Positions 8,570 through 18,410 of a stretch of 22,936 nucleotides of DNA are shown here, one piece after another (the first letter of the stretch is position 1; each line of letters opens with the position of its first letter). The position numbers and the translations under genes were made by a program. This DNA comes from Nemertoderma westbladi. Its lineage: Eukaryota > Xenacoelomorpha > Nemertodermatida > Nemertodermatidae. The notes beneath the pieces are model-generated. The model did no database searches and was not told the origin of the DNA. It was given only the letters and a program-made list of their open reading frames with translations. The stretch covers positions 1 to 22,936 of the forward strand of contig JAUCBJ010005771.1 in the NCBI GenBank assembly GCA_032718475.1, given 5' to 3'.

Positions 8570-11528
8570 ATAACTGAATTGATAGAAGATGATCTTGGTA
8601 TCAGGGAGCGATATACACTACCATTGCAAGCGTTTGTTGATAGCTTAATATGCGGCGACGCTAGTCCAACTACTATGGAGGATGATGGCCGTTATATCGA
8701 ACCGCCAATGTCAAAGGAACAACTCACGCGTGAATTGGACTATAGAAAATTCACCGCTCGCTATACGCATCGTAATGGTACTTATATGGACTTTTTAACT
8801 ACTGGTCATCCTATCGATTTACACGATACGGACGATGTAGACACCATAAGGGAAATGGTTCTATTTAAGTATCATACCCAGCGGAGTCGGAACGATAAAC
8901 TGAGAATAGAACACGAAAATTATATTCTAAACCGACTCGAAAGATAGAATGTGGAAGAAGGTTTATAAAGGCAAGTAGAGGAGAACCCACTGGAGAAAAA
9001 TCATACTTTAATGTCCAGGGTCCATAATGTGAATAGTTTTCCCCGGGGCGCGGGTGCTCGCGGGCGGTCTCCTTCGGGAGGCTGTAATTTCCTCTTACTT
9101 CATTCTCTTCCTGCAATTATTGTGATCAGTGTTACAATCAAATAGCAAGAATGAATAATGACGTAACGGGAAAACATGTCCATCGTGGCATCTTATAGAT
9201 ACTACCACATATCCTTCCTCCTCCTTACTACTATTCTCCCTCTATACATCGCTATCAAGGATACAACACGTTGATGGAGAAACCCTCTTCGTCCCATCTT
9301 CTCTTCCCAACGCACTCGGAGCTTTTGGGAGATGATCGACCAATCCTAGTGGTATCGTGGTATTGATCGTACGGCCTCCTACTAAACCTCCCCATCCCTT
9401 ACTGTTTATTTGGATGCTTATATTGGTGTCAGCACCTCCTGTCCCTATACCATTGTATTGATATTCATAGTATCAACTACTACTCCTCTTGTTGATTAGA
9501 TAATCAACTACCCCTAATTTCCTCAAGTCTACGACCGTGATATAAGGACTGAAAGGACACGTGAATAGTCTATGAGCAACTGGTACCATTATGTGTCACA
9601 AATCTGGTTGTTCACCTCCCTTAATGATTGGGGATAAATTCATTTGGAGATGGTCTTCGAATGTTGAATCCTCCTACTGAGATCGTATTTATGAATATTT
9701 CTGAATACGACATAGGCCTTCCCCTGCTCTCTACCATCAATGGAAGACATATTAAGAATACAACAGGAACACGGAGAATATCCCATATCCTTTCGTAGAC
9801 ACCCAGCTGATTGCTCCCTGGGCAGAAGGCCGAGGTTTCTTCCGAACTATGTATGCCAATACACCCAGCGGCATCAATAAAGTACAACGAACCTCCATCG
9901 GACATCTTGCCTTCCAAGAATACGGATGGAATTTCAAAGTCGGAAACCCTATCAACTATCAACAAGTATATGGAGATCATTATTCTCGATTATACTTCGA
10001 CGGACCATTGACCGCACCTGGCGTCGTGTATAGCTTCATGAGTGTTCCACTTCATCCCTCATTAGCTATATACACTATCTTCGAGACCGCCGCACTTGCC
10101 GGTTGCCGTACTATACGTGCCCATCCCTTAATACTTGGAACCAAACTCACCAAGCTAGATGAACACAATAAATTCATCCGCTTTGAATGCTTTAGGCGCT
10201 TTCTGACTCCGTTCCGTAACGTTGATAGTCAGTTCAAGGACCGCGCTCTGACCAAGCTCAGCCTAAGAGACTCAGCTGCTGAGAAGTTAGACAGTGCTGG
10301 ATTCGCCATTTTCAAGGACGTTTGTATACAGAACTTACATTCCTCTGTTATACAAAGACCCCAAATCCCCACGGGTTATTCTATCGTGGAAGTTCAGACA
10401 GTGGGTTCGCTTGAGGAGACAGCTACACCTACCTCAGCTATGCGATTGGAAGATGAACCAATATGCTTAGAATCCGAGGAGATCCAGCCCACAGCGCCCC
10501 GGAGCAGTGACAACAACTACGTCCTGGAATGGTATCAAGGTCCACAATGTCTCACCGCGTACGATTATCGGCATGCCAATTATGTTTCTAGGAAACGTTG
10601 CCGATTATGCACATCTCGAGACCATTTCACGCCGGTGGACTCCAACGTACCCTGTTCCTACTTCCATGAACAACCTACGATGGAGATCTATTGTGCGTAT
10701 TGTAGACTCAATAACTTGCACATTTTCGCAGTCTGCCCCCAATTTATGACTCAATGCCATCATTGTCAGTTTAAAGGACATGCAAGTTTTGATTGCCCTT
10801 TCATCCGAGATCTGGAAAGCGTGGATGAAATGATTACCTTACGCTACATTCGAGCCTGGGAAGCGAACGCGGATCTACATTGTGAGTCACGTCATCGATA
10901 TTACCCTGGACATGCTTATGAAGGAGTTTATGCATTTCACCCGTATCCATTCGCGTCCGTTAAACAAAAATCTCGCACACCGAGTTACGAACTAATCAAG
11001 CATGTTGGCGAGAATATTTCGACCAAATTTGTTCATAAATATCTCAGGAACATTAATCCCAATGATCTTAATTCCTATAACTTGATCAACTTCATCCATC
11101 AAGATCCGGAATATGGTGACTTGTTCATCAATTCGCATCCAGAACTACAGGAAGTTCACAGACGACCCTATGAATATAGAGCCCGAGAACGCGAGTTAGA
11201 AAGAACCATCAAACCGAGGAAATTTCTCACTACTCACGGTCCACCTACCGCTCTTGTGCAGACGACTCGTCAGGGACCAGTAAGAGCTGCTGTCTTGAAA
11301 CGCGCTCTGAAGGTTGTTCGACCTCGCTCCACTGAGGTTGATATCGATCAACCGGGTACCTCGACCGGCGGATACACCGACTGTAACCCTAAACCTTCCG
11401 ATTCAATTGTATTGCACCCTTCACCCAGGAGATATAGCCCTCCTAGTAAAGTGGCTTGCCCCAAAGAGAAAAGGACTCTTGCTAGCCTCAAAAAACTGCG
11501 TAAACACCGTTCGCGTAAGAAGGACTAA
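8570..11528 (+). pseudogene. Gag-like gene of left arm (broken)
   Basis: The ancestral start is inferred from the right arm, where ATG ATT GAG TTG stands opposite ATA ACT GAA TTG here (8570-8581), so the initiator is lost. The frame then reads LIEDDLGIRERY to NRLER and stops at 8945-8947. Homology to the right arm fades at about 8968. From there to about 9750 there are coding-like fragments, for example VDGETLFVPSSLPNALGAF near 9275, interrupted by stops. The frame reopens about 9754 and runs to 11528. It ends in a Lys/Arg-rich tail just before the polypurine tract. I do not recognise the family of the N-terminal part. Zinc knuckles in the second half argue for a nucleocapsid-type protein. 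Confidence 0.7.
9849..11528 (+). CDS. Zinc-knuckle, gag-like protein (559 codons, probably 5'-incomplete)
   Basis: This is the longest clean frame of the left arm. The in-frame sequence is open back to about 9754 without an ATG, so the true start probably lay upstream. Residues 1-200 are globular and unrecognised. There are three consecutive CCHC clusters: C251-C254-H259-C269 (long last spacing), C282-C285-H291-C296, and C303-C306-H311-C316, the last an exact CX2CX4HX4C zinc knuckle. Such knuckles bind RNA in retroelement Gag nucleocapsids. About 240 residues follow, becoming basic and ending RKHRSRKKD; basic tails of this kind also suit nucleic-acid binding. No protease, RT or membrane segment is evident. 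It lies 70 bp before the polypurine tract, a place usually taken by pol or env. Gag of a non-autonomous element is the likeliest reading; a third ORF of a BEL element is the alternative. Confidence 0.8.
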   Translation: MYANTPSGINKVQRTSIGHLAFQEYGWNFKVGNPINYQQVYGDHYSRLYFDGPLTAPGVVYSFMSVPLHPSLAIYTIFETAALAGCRTIRAHPLILGTKLTKLDEHNKFIRFECFRRFLTPFRNVDSQFKDRALTKLSLRDSAAEKLDSAGFAIFKDVCIQNLHSSVIQRPQIPTGYSIVEVQTVGSLEETATPTSAMRLEDEPICLESEEIQPTAPRSSDNNYVLEWYQGPQCLTAYDYRHANYVSRKRCRLCTSRDHFTPVDSNVPCSYFHEQPTMEIYCAYCRLNNLHIFAVCPQFMTQCHHCQFKGHASFDCPFIRDLESVDEMITLRYIRAWEANADLHCESRHRYYPGHAYEGVYAFHPYPFASVKQKSRTPSYELIKHVGENISTKFVHKYLRNINPNDLNSYNLINFIHQDPEYGDLFINSHPELQEVHRRPYEYRARERELERTIKPRKFLTTHGPPTALVQTTRQGPVRAAVLKRALKVVRPRSTEVDIDQPGTSTGGYTDCNPKPSDSIVLHPSPRRYSPPSKVACPKEKRTLASLKKLRKHRSRKKD

Positions 11529-11598
11529 CTGTTTAGAGTATTTTTATATTTTAGAAACTGTGATTTTTTATATTTTATAGAATTAAATCCCATTTTCT

Positions 11599-11606
11599 GG
11601 GAGCGG
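11599..11606 (+). promoter_or_regulatory. Polypurine-tract-like motif before left LTR
   Basis: GGGAGCGG directly precedes TGTAAAAGC. The same motif, with the flanking TTTTCTGGGAGCGGTGTAAA, precedes the right LTR at 18333-18340 on the minus strand. Its position and purine content fit a plus-strand DNA primer site, but it is short and contains one C. Confidence 0.5.
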
Positions 11607-12734
11607 TGTAAAAGCTTTTGCAGACATAACAAGCCATTTTTCTCCGCAATGTACCATGTAGGTGCTTTAGCGGACATAACAAGCCATTTTCTGCCGCAAT
11701 GCGCCTAATACTCTAAAAGACTGGAACTCAGATGACGAAATCTGTCAGCTGATTTACTGTAAACGTGGAACCTCTCTTTGTTCGGCTCAGCCAATCAGAG
11801 CGATTTTCATTTTATGTTGGACAAGGGCCTATGTAAAACCGCGCAATGCATTACAGTCTTTGTTTTACCTTTCTGAGCGAGAGAACTGCTTGGAAATCTT
11901 CTGTTACTTCTGTTGTGGAAGTTTCAGACTTTGCCTAAAGATCTGATGGCTTTGATTACAGGAACGTAAATCTATTATCTGAATAACACCTGGCAATCCA
12001 TACTGCAATCCACATATCAACTCAAACTGCTGAACTGACTGATGCATTACGACTTTTCACCGCATTATTTACTTCTGTTTACTGTCTGTTATTAATTGTT
12101 GTATATTGTTGGATATGTTGTTATATTTGGAGAATACCGATAAATAATCATAAAACCCCAATCTTCTTGATTACTGAAGGTAAGAGGACAGTTTACCGGT
12201 AGCAACTGTGACTTAAATTATAGTGGTTTTTGTGTGAATTAAATGCTATTTCATAATCCCTACAAGTGTCAGTTGCGATCTTCTTTATATATGATCAAAT
12301 TCAGTGATGGTCGGCAGATCACTGTGCAGTAGTGTGAAGTAGTATGACAGATAATAAAGCATCTCCTAAAGAATGCGCTATTTACGAAACTCAGTAGCCA
12401 TCTAGTTGTGATTAGTACAAGTCATAACTCTGTTTTTATACTTAAAGCGCCACGTCCTAAATGAACTGTTAATATTTCCCCGAAATTAAATATATTTGTC
12501 AGAGATTATATAGTAACGATCAATCGAATAATACAGTAGGTCTACACCGCAATAACGTCAAAGCCCCCGAATCCAGTCTCCCTTAACCGTGGGTGAATGA
12601 TCGCGCACAGACTGGCTTCGGCAGATATAACTTCAGTACATTAAATAATTGGTCTAGGCTAAAGTCGATTTATAAACATGAAGACAACTAAAATTGGCAG
12701 GTTAAACTGCTAAAGGTCTAAAAGCGCGAACACA
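11607..12734 (+). repeat. LTR-like segment, left (about 1.13 kb, TGT...ACA)
   Basis: The segment begins TGTAAAAGC after a polypurine tract and ends GCGCGAACACA, exactly where arm homology ends. It carries two ~38-bp direct repeats at 11614 and 11664 (both with GACATAACAAGCCATTTT), a CCAAT box in CAGCCAATCAGAGCG at 11789-11803, and AATAAA at 12353-12358. These suit U3 repeats, a promoter and a polyadenylation signal. No same-orientation partner LTR is in the window. The only relative is the inverted one at 17152-18332. No primer-binding site follows, which fits a 3' LTR. Confidence 0.6.
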
Positions 12735-12813
12735 TTATACAAAATGGAAGTACCACTAAACACATGGCTTTAGCATATGTATAATCGACTGCAATAGAAC
12801 AATATCATGCACA

Positions 12814-13054
12814 AGCAAGCAAGCAACCAAACATTCGGCCGAAGCTGGAGGCGACCCGAAGGCTCCTCTTTTGATAGCTGCTACCTGAGGGTAGGGGTGG
12901 GCGCTACTCCTATCCCAAGATTTGCTCCCAGTTACTTAACTGGTACTCATTTTATCGACCCCAGTGGATGAAAGGCTGAGTGGACCCTGGCGTGGCTGAA
13001 TCTACAACCAGTAGATTGCAGGCCCAGCGCTCAACCAACTGAGCTACCCCGCCT
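12814..13054 (-). mobile_element. tRNA-derived SINE with a Ceph-like central domain
   Basis: A short non-autonomous retrotransposon transcribed by RNA polymerase III and moved by a partner LINE. Read on the minus strand, the head starts GGCGGGGTAGCTCAGTTGG. This contains an excellent A box (TAGCTCAGTTGG, 13035-13046) and a degraded B box (GGTTGTAGATTC, 12998-13009). The core includes GGGTCGATAAAATGAGTACC (12941-12962 region), which strongly recalls the conserved domain of cephalopod and other mollusc SINEs. The tail is a short (GCTT)n run. A perfect 11-bp duplication, TATCATGCACA, flanks it at 12803-12813 and 13055-13065, so insertion was by target-primed reverse transcription and the copy is full length at about 241 bp. 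It is not a functional tRNA gene, because the fold is lost beyond the head. Confidence 0.9.
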
Positions 13055-13141
13055 TATCATGCACAGGATGTTCTATAATAAGTTGTCAGCAAAAATAACT
13101 ATTTTACGCTTGCAGGGTGACCATGATTTTAACAGGTGTAT

Positions 13142-13621
13142 GGACAATTCCGACCCGGACAATTGTGACCCGGACAATTCCGGGTCGGAATTGTCTGAAT
13201 CCATCGATAGGACAATTCCAACCCAAATAATTAAATAATAATAATAATAATAAATAGTAATTTTATGTAACCAATATGTAATTTTATAGTTGAAAAGTAC
13301 TTTTCGAATTGAGTGCATTCGGTACTAGTGTGTTTTGGACACACCCCCCACCAAATTATTAATACTAGCTTGTTTTTGCTACTTTTTTAAAAATGTTCTA
13401 AAACATATTAGCTATTGATTAAGAAACATATTAGTGTTCTAGAACACATGTTATTGTTATTGGTTACCGGTAATTTATATTAATTAGATTTATATATTTG
13501 GATCCGGACAATTCCGAACCAGGAAAATTTCATTCCATTTCTGAGACGGTCGCAATTGTGCGGGTCTGAATTGTCCGGGTCGCAATTGTCCAGGTCGCAA
13601 TTGTCCAGGTCGGAATTGTCC
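13142..13621. mobile_element. Foldback/MITE-like element with 15-bp repeats in inverted terminal arrays
   Basis: The left end has GGACAATTCCGACCC and GGACAATTGTGACCC head to tail (13142-13171), then a partial copy and one inverted copy. Further direct copies lie at 13210-13224 and 13506-13520. The right end has five inverted copies of roughly GGTCGCAATTGTCC (13548-13621). The outermost 14 bases, GGACAATTCCGACC and GGTCGGAATTGTCC, are perfect reverse complements. The ~320-bp middle is AT-rich with a (TAA)n run near 13237-13254. No transposase frame fits inside, so it would be non-autonomous. No clear target-site duplication is seen beyond a possible TA. Confidence 0.7.
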
Positions 13622-14353
13622 TAAATTAATTTTAATAATGTGATAACATTGCCTCCTGCAGTTCTTTTTTTGCATCCAGGAAGACTTGTCGGAGTCCAAC
13701 TTCTTAAATGTTACACTGCGCCACCACTTAGCATCAATAAGATAATAACTGCGTCTGAAGTTGGTTATTTTCCAATAAGTACCTGTTTCAAAGTTTTGAA
13801 TCCCAACCTCATCTCTCGAACTGTTTTGACAAGCCCACTACTATCCAATATAACAACTTATTCTACTGCCACTTTATCGGTTTCCACTGTATTTCCTTTG
13901 TAAATAAGAAAACATAGAATCAGGACATTACGCCCAAAATAGTACTCAGCCCATGGCCATCAAAAACCACAAACAATACAAACAAAAACGACACGTTTGT
14001 GGGCCCATCGCGCAGGACGAGGCTCAGTTATTGGATACAGATTAAAATTGAGCAATTCCATCCCAAAATCGGTACTTAAGAAATTTAAATAAATAATTAA
14101 GAAAATTTAACCAAAACGCCAATAAGAATAAATAACCCCCCCCCCCCCCTGCTTCAACCGCCCTCTTAATCTGCACCACCCCAACCCAAAGAAGCACAGA
14201 TGATTAATGAAAGGTAGATAAAACAAGCTGACTTTAACTTACACTACTGTAGTGGCTATGTCCTATTGATAACTGTCCTAACTGACAGACATAATGAATG
14301 CGCAACTTAACAACAAACCAGCTCTGGGCATGAAGTATAATCTATAGTATATA
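13622..14353. other. No recognised gene; C14 tract at 14136-14149
   Basis: About 730 bp of AT-rich sequence. A plus-strand frame of 87 codons at 13640-13903 has no recognisable domain and could be chance. The C14 run resembles the one near the window start. Nothing identifiable as the Gag N-terminal domain of the following BEL fragment was seen here. Confidence 0.5.
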
Positions 14354-15188
14354 TTGAAGTATATGAAGTATATATTAAAATATCTCGAATACGAATCCTC
14401 GCTACTTATGATTACTCAACGCCGTGAACGCAACGCGGACCCGAAACTCGACAAAAATCCTGCAACTAAACGTCGGGAGCGAGTATATCAAACGGATTTG
14501 TCCACATGCGAAGAAGAATCAGAGGAAAATGAGAGTTCGTATCATATATTGGATAACACTGAACGTACGACACAACAGCGAAAGGACCCTAGCCTAGATC
14601 TCCATCTCCTAGACGCAAAGGTCAATCGGACAGACCCTCACGTGACCGTACTCCGATCCGAACTCTTAAAACCCAAAACGCAATGCATACTGAGGTAAAA
14701 ACTCTTAAACCGATTATTAAGACAGTAACCTATGCTGGCTGTTCGTTATGTAGTAAAGAGTCCCATAGATTATCACAATGTCCTGAGTTCATCAAGTTAT
14801 CACTTAAGAAACGAAGAGAAACCGCTGGTTCACTCAGAGTATGTTATGTTCCTATGTTTGTGTCCCGGTCATAGCAGAAGCAGGTGCTATCTAAATACTT
14901 ATAAATATAATACTTATATACTTGGATACTTATAAATGCGTTAAATGTAATGGTAACCATCATTATCAGAAAGACATGATGCCGCATATGAAAGCGAAAG
15001 TCCAGTTTACTGATCATTCACCCTACGATTCTTCTGGATATTCGGAACAAGAATTCGACACAGACGAATTTCCGACCGATAATGAAAGTTGCAACCACGT
15101 AATGGTGTATGAAGCCATCACCTACGAGTCGCCAACTACTCCAGAACAAACATCAGATGAACAAATATCACAGCAAACATCCGGGTGA
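14354..15188 (+). pseudogene. BEL/Pao Gag zinc-finger region (frameshifted)
   Basis: A set of overlapping frames in phase changes. The first (14354-14698) is charged, Glu/Arg/Lys-rich and unremarkable. The second (14683-14874) carries CSLCSKESHRLSQC, an exact CX2CX4HX4C knuckle, followed by the EFIKLSLKKRRE segment typical of Pao elements. A frameshift near 14840 moves a second, damaged knuckle (CLCPGHSRSRC) into another frame. A third, KCVKCNGNHH, lies at about 14938 in a third frame. In intact BEL/Pao polyproteins these motifs lie between the capsid and the protease. The usual Gag N-terminal domain is not seen upstream. Confidence 0.8.
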
Positions 15189-15225
15189 TGAAAATCGATT
15201 GGTGTTCGCGAATTCCCCGTTCAGC

Positions 15226-15961
15226 AAGTGAGGTTACATTATAACAATCGCAACATCATAGTGAACGCCTTACTTGACACTGGTAGTTCAGGATCATTTA
15301 TAGACCAAGACCTTGCCAATGAACTATTTGATGAGAACGATGGACTGGACACCCTATGAAATTAAATCTTTCCGGCGTAATGCAAATTTGGCAATTGGTT
15401 TTTCAAACTCGTTATTACAAGGTTTCACTGTCCGACACAGGAGACATCTATAATGTGGGTAAACTAGATAACATCAAAATGGTAGCCATAAAGAATTTCG
15501 CAGAACGCCAGGCACCAATGTATGATTGGGACAGCGACGACTTTGTAAAAAACAATAACATACCGAGATACAAACTTGACCACCAAGGAGTCCAACTATT
15601 GATCGGCCAGAACGCACTGGATGCTATGGAAATTATGGAAAAGTTCCCCAGTTCCCCTCCACCGTTGACCACATACGCTGGTAGAACTCGTGTAGGATGG
15701 TTCTGTACCGGTCCTTCTATTAAAACTTTAAATGAAAGAACAACCAATGACGAAACTTTAACTAATAATATTTACTTTGAAGAACTTTCTATTAACTACA
15801 TCCGTTCACAACAACCCGTCAGGATCATGGAAGCGGTGAGATTCGCGGAGGGAGGATCCGATTTTGTACTAAATACAAAATTTTCAAAATTTCCAGACAA
15901 TTCAAGTGACTCCAGCGATAACGATCTACAACAATCTACAATATACAGAAGACGCGATTAA
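15226..15961 (+). pseudogene. BEL/Pao aspartic protease region (frameshifted)
   Basis: The retropepsin that would cut the element polyprotein. The active-site motif LLDTGSSGSFID is encoded around 15270-15305, with the catalytic Asp codon at 15276-15278. That frame stops soon after, at the TGA at 15356-15358. Coding continues in another phase from 15356 to 15961, with QLLIGQNALDAMEI and AGRTRVGWFCTGP, the conserved landmarks after the BEL/Pao active site. The end of this frame overlaps the start of the RT frame at 15906 by a further phase change. At least two indels therefore separate protease from RT. Confidence 0.85.
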
Positions 15962-17151
15962 AATGTTAGAATACGGAGAATACACCCGCTGTTTACTAAC
16001 AGAAGTGACCCCATTAACTAACTACTATACAGACACTGAGGAGGATAGGGATGTTTTATTGCAAAAAAATATCGCCGATGCCGCTTTAACAGAAAAAATA
16101 TCCAATTGGGTGGATCAACAAAAGATGGAAGAAAATTCTCACGATAGAGCCCTATCCATCGAAGAAGAACGAGCCATACAGATCCAAAATGCCACCACCC
16201 GTTACATCCCTGAAGAAGGTAGATATGAGACAGGGCTCCTGTGGCGCTCCAAATCGGTGTGGTTAATGAACAACCGCGTCTTGGCCGAGAAACGCTTAAG
16301 TCAACTTAAGATATGTTTAAATGGCGATCCCAACGCTTTAAGGATGTACAACGAACAAATGTCGAAAACCATCAGCGAAGGATATGCTACCGAGGTGCCA
16401 CCTGATACTCCCCATACTGATCGCACGTATTATATCACCCATCATTACGTGAAAAGACCTGATAAACCAGATAAGGTCCGAGTAGTTTTTGACGGATCAG
16501 CTCTGTACAAGGAACAATTGCTGAACTCTCAATTACAAGCCGGCCCCAACCTACTGCGTTCACTTCCAGGAATACTGATCCATTTAAGACAATTCGATGT
16601 TGCCTTCGCCTCTGATATCGAAGGAATGTTCCTGCAAGTCAAGGTCACTCGGGAGGACCAGGACAGCTTACGTTTCCTCTGGTGGCCTGGAGGAGATACC
16701 AGTAAGACACCCAGGAGTATTGGATGACTATATAAGCCTTTGTGCTAATATCCAGCCCTTTGAATGCCTGCCATATTGTTTCCCGCAAGGCAATGACAAT
16801 AGACATTTATATGAATCTGGAGTAATCAATAACATTAAACGAAACATCTTTATGACGATTACCTAGATTCCGTGCCCACTGTACAGGAAGCTGTGTCCGT
16901 TGCTAAGAGAACGGTTGATTGTCTGAAGAAAGGTGGCTTCCGCCTAACTAAGTTCACCAGTAACTCCCGGGAATTCCTGTCTACCATTCCGGAAGCGGAG
17001 AGAGGCAGTCACGACTTAGACCTTAGCACTGACGACTTGCCAGCAACCAAGACTCTTGGCCTTAGATGGGACACACAATGGGATGAAATGTTCTTTAAGG
17101 TTCAAACTAGACCTACAGGTATACGTACCAAACGTATTTGCCTCAGTATAT
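15906..17151 (+). pseudogene. BEL/Pao reverse transcriptase (frameshifted, cut at 17151)
   Basis: This part would copy element RNA to DNA. In the frame from 15906, RYETGLLWR (106-114), VRVVFDGSA (191-199), GPNLLRSLPG (213-222), DIEGMF (237-242) and LRFLWW (255-260) match BEL/Pao RT blocks. That frame ends at 16727 and the next ~120 bp are scrambled. At 16848 the frame returns with FYDDYLDSV, then GGFRLTKFTSNSRE and TKTLGLRWDTQWDEMFF. The active site reads Y-D-D where the family usually has Y-V-D-D, so one residue seems missing. The coding match ends with TKRICLSI exactly at the right-arm boundary. RNase H and integrase are absent here. Confidence 0.92.
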
Positions 17152-18332
17152 TGTGTTCGCGCTTTCAGACCTTTAGCAGTTTAACCTGCCAAATTGGGAT
17201 GTCTTTTAGATGATAGATCGTCTTTAGCCTTTGACAAGTATTTGATACACTACATTAGCCGAAGCCAGTCTATGCGCGATCATTCACCCACTGGATATAC
17301 CCGGGAGACTGGATTCGGAAGCCTAACCGTATTGCGGGGTAGGCCTACTGTATTATTCGACTGATCGCAATATATATAATCTCTGACAAATATTATTCAC
17401 TTTCGGGAAATATTAACAGTTCCTTTAGGACGTGGCGCTTTAAATATATAAACAGAGTTATGACTTAAACTAGACACAACGGGATGGCTATAGATTCACG
17501 TATATGGCGCATTCTTTAGGAGATGCTTTGTTATCAATCACAATCATACACAATACTGCACAATGCTGCACACTGATCTGTCGACCTTCATTAATTTTAG
17601 TCACATATAAGGAGAACAACAGACAATACATGTAGGGCCTATAAAATAGCATTAGATTCACTTCAAACCACTTAATGTAAGTCGCAATCGTTATATGTAA
17701 CCGGTCTCTCTAACCTTTAGTATATCAAGAAGATTGGGGTGTCTGATTATTTATCAGTATTCCAAATATAATATTCCATCAACAAATATAATGAATAACC
17801 GACAGTAAATAGCAGTACAATGTTAAGTTATGAATGGTTTGTTAAGTTATGAGTGAGTAAGTTATGATTATTGAGTTTCGTATGATAACAGATATACGTT
17901 CTATAATTAAGCCTACTAATGTTGGGCTAAAGACTGAAACACGGAGGTTCCAAAGCCGGTGTTCTTAGGCTGTGGACAAAATCACAAACTGACTCAACTC
18001 CACGAGTTTCTATATACAATCTCTAACACAGAGGCAAAAAACGCTCTGATTGGTCGACCGAACAAAGAAGGAACAGAGAACAAAGAAAAGGCTCCACGTG
18101 TACAGCATCAGCTGTTAGCCGTCGTCATGGTAGCTACACTGTTTCAAGAGGATCTGGCGTATTGCGTCATAGAATTACTAATTATGTCCGCTAAAGTACA
18201 CATACAGAAGAAATGGCTTTTATGTCCTCTAAAACACCAGTTTAGTAAGGACACGGCCTTTTATGCCTGTTAAACCAACTACAGAGTACTTTACGGGGAA
18301 AATAACCGGCTAATTCCGCAAAAGCCTTTACA
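17152..18332 (-). repeat. LTR-like segment, right (about 1.18 kb, TGT...ACA)
   Basis: On the minus strand it starts TGTAAAGGC at 18332 after GGGAGCGG and ends AACACA at 17152. A CCAAT box (complement of 18049-18053) is followed about 35 bp downstream by TGTATATA (18011-18018), an ordinary core-promoter layout. Repeats around GGACATAA recur in its first 170 bp, as in the left copy. The AATAAA of the left copy is changed here. It is diverged from the left segment by substitutions and indels and cuts directly into the BEL RT frame. The 104-codon plus-strand frame at 17959-18273 inside it is a chance frame. Confidence 0.6.
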
Positions 18333-18410
18333 CCGCTCCCAGAAAATGGGATTTAAGTCTATAAAATATAACAAATCACAGTTTCTAAAATATAAAAATA
18401 CTCTAAACAG

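Larger units (their letters stand above)
6990..12734 (+). repeat. Left arm of a large imperfect inverted repeat
   Basis: Sequence from ATTATTTAGTAGATTAGTGC at 6990 to GCGCGAACACA at 12734 matches the reverse complement of 17152-21450. The matching blocks are 6990 to about 8968 (leader and gag start), and 11366-12734 (gag end, polypurine tract, LTR-like segment). The 2.4 kb between these blocks, including the zinc-knuckle frame, has no visible counterpart in the right arm. The arms differ by many substitutions and indels, so they are old or belong to different subfamilies. Confidence 0.9.

Noticed and set aside
9621-9980. 119-codon minus-strand frame
   Set aside because: It overlaps the gag-like region on the other strand; the plus strand has zinc knuckles in the continuing frame.
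11314-11580. Shared out-of-phase peptide at the gag end of both arms (also 18359-18634 minus)
   Set aside because: Both copies keep an alternate frame ending in ILETVI(F/C)YIL. This follows from nucleotide conservation; the basic-tail frame with its stop is the better gene model.
12990-13054. tRNA gene on the minus strand
   Set aside because: The A box is good but the B box is degraded, and the sequence continues into a SINE core with target duplications. It is a SINE head, not a tRNA gene.
15448-15747. 99-codon minus-strand frame
   Set aside because: It is antisense to the BEL protease region.
17959-18273. 104-codon plus-strand frame in the right LTR-like segment
   Set aside because: It is not conserved as a frame in the left segment, which has different indels.
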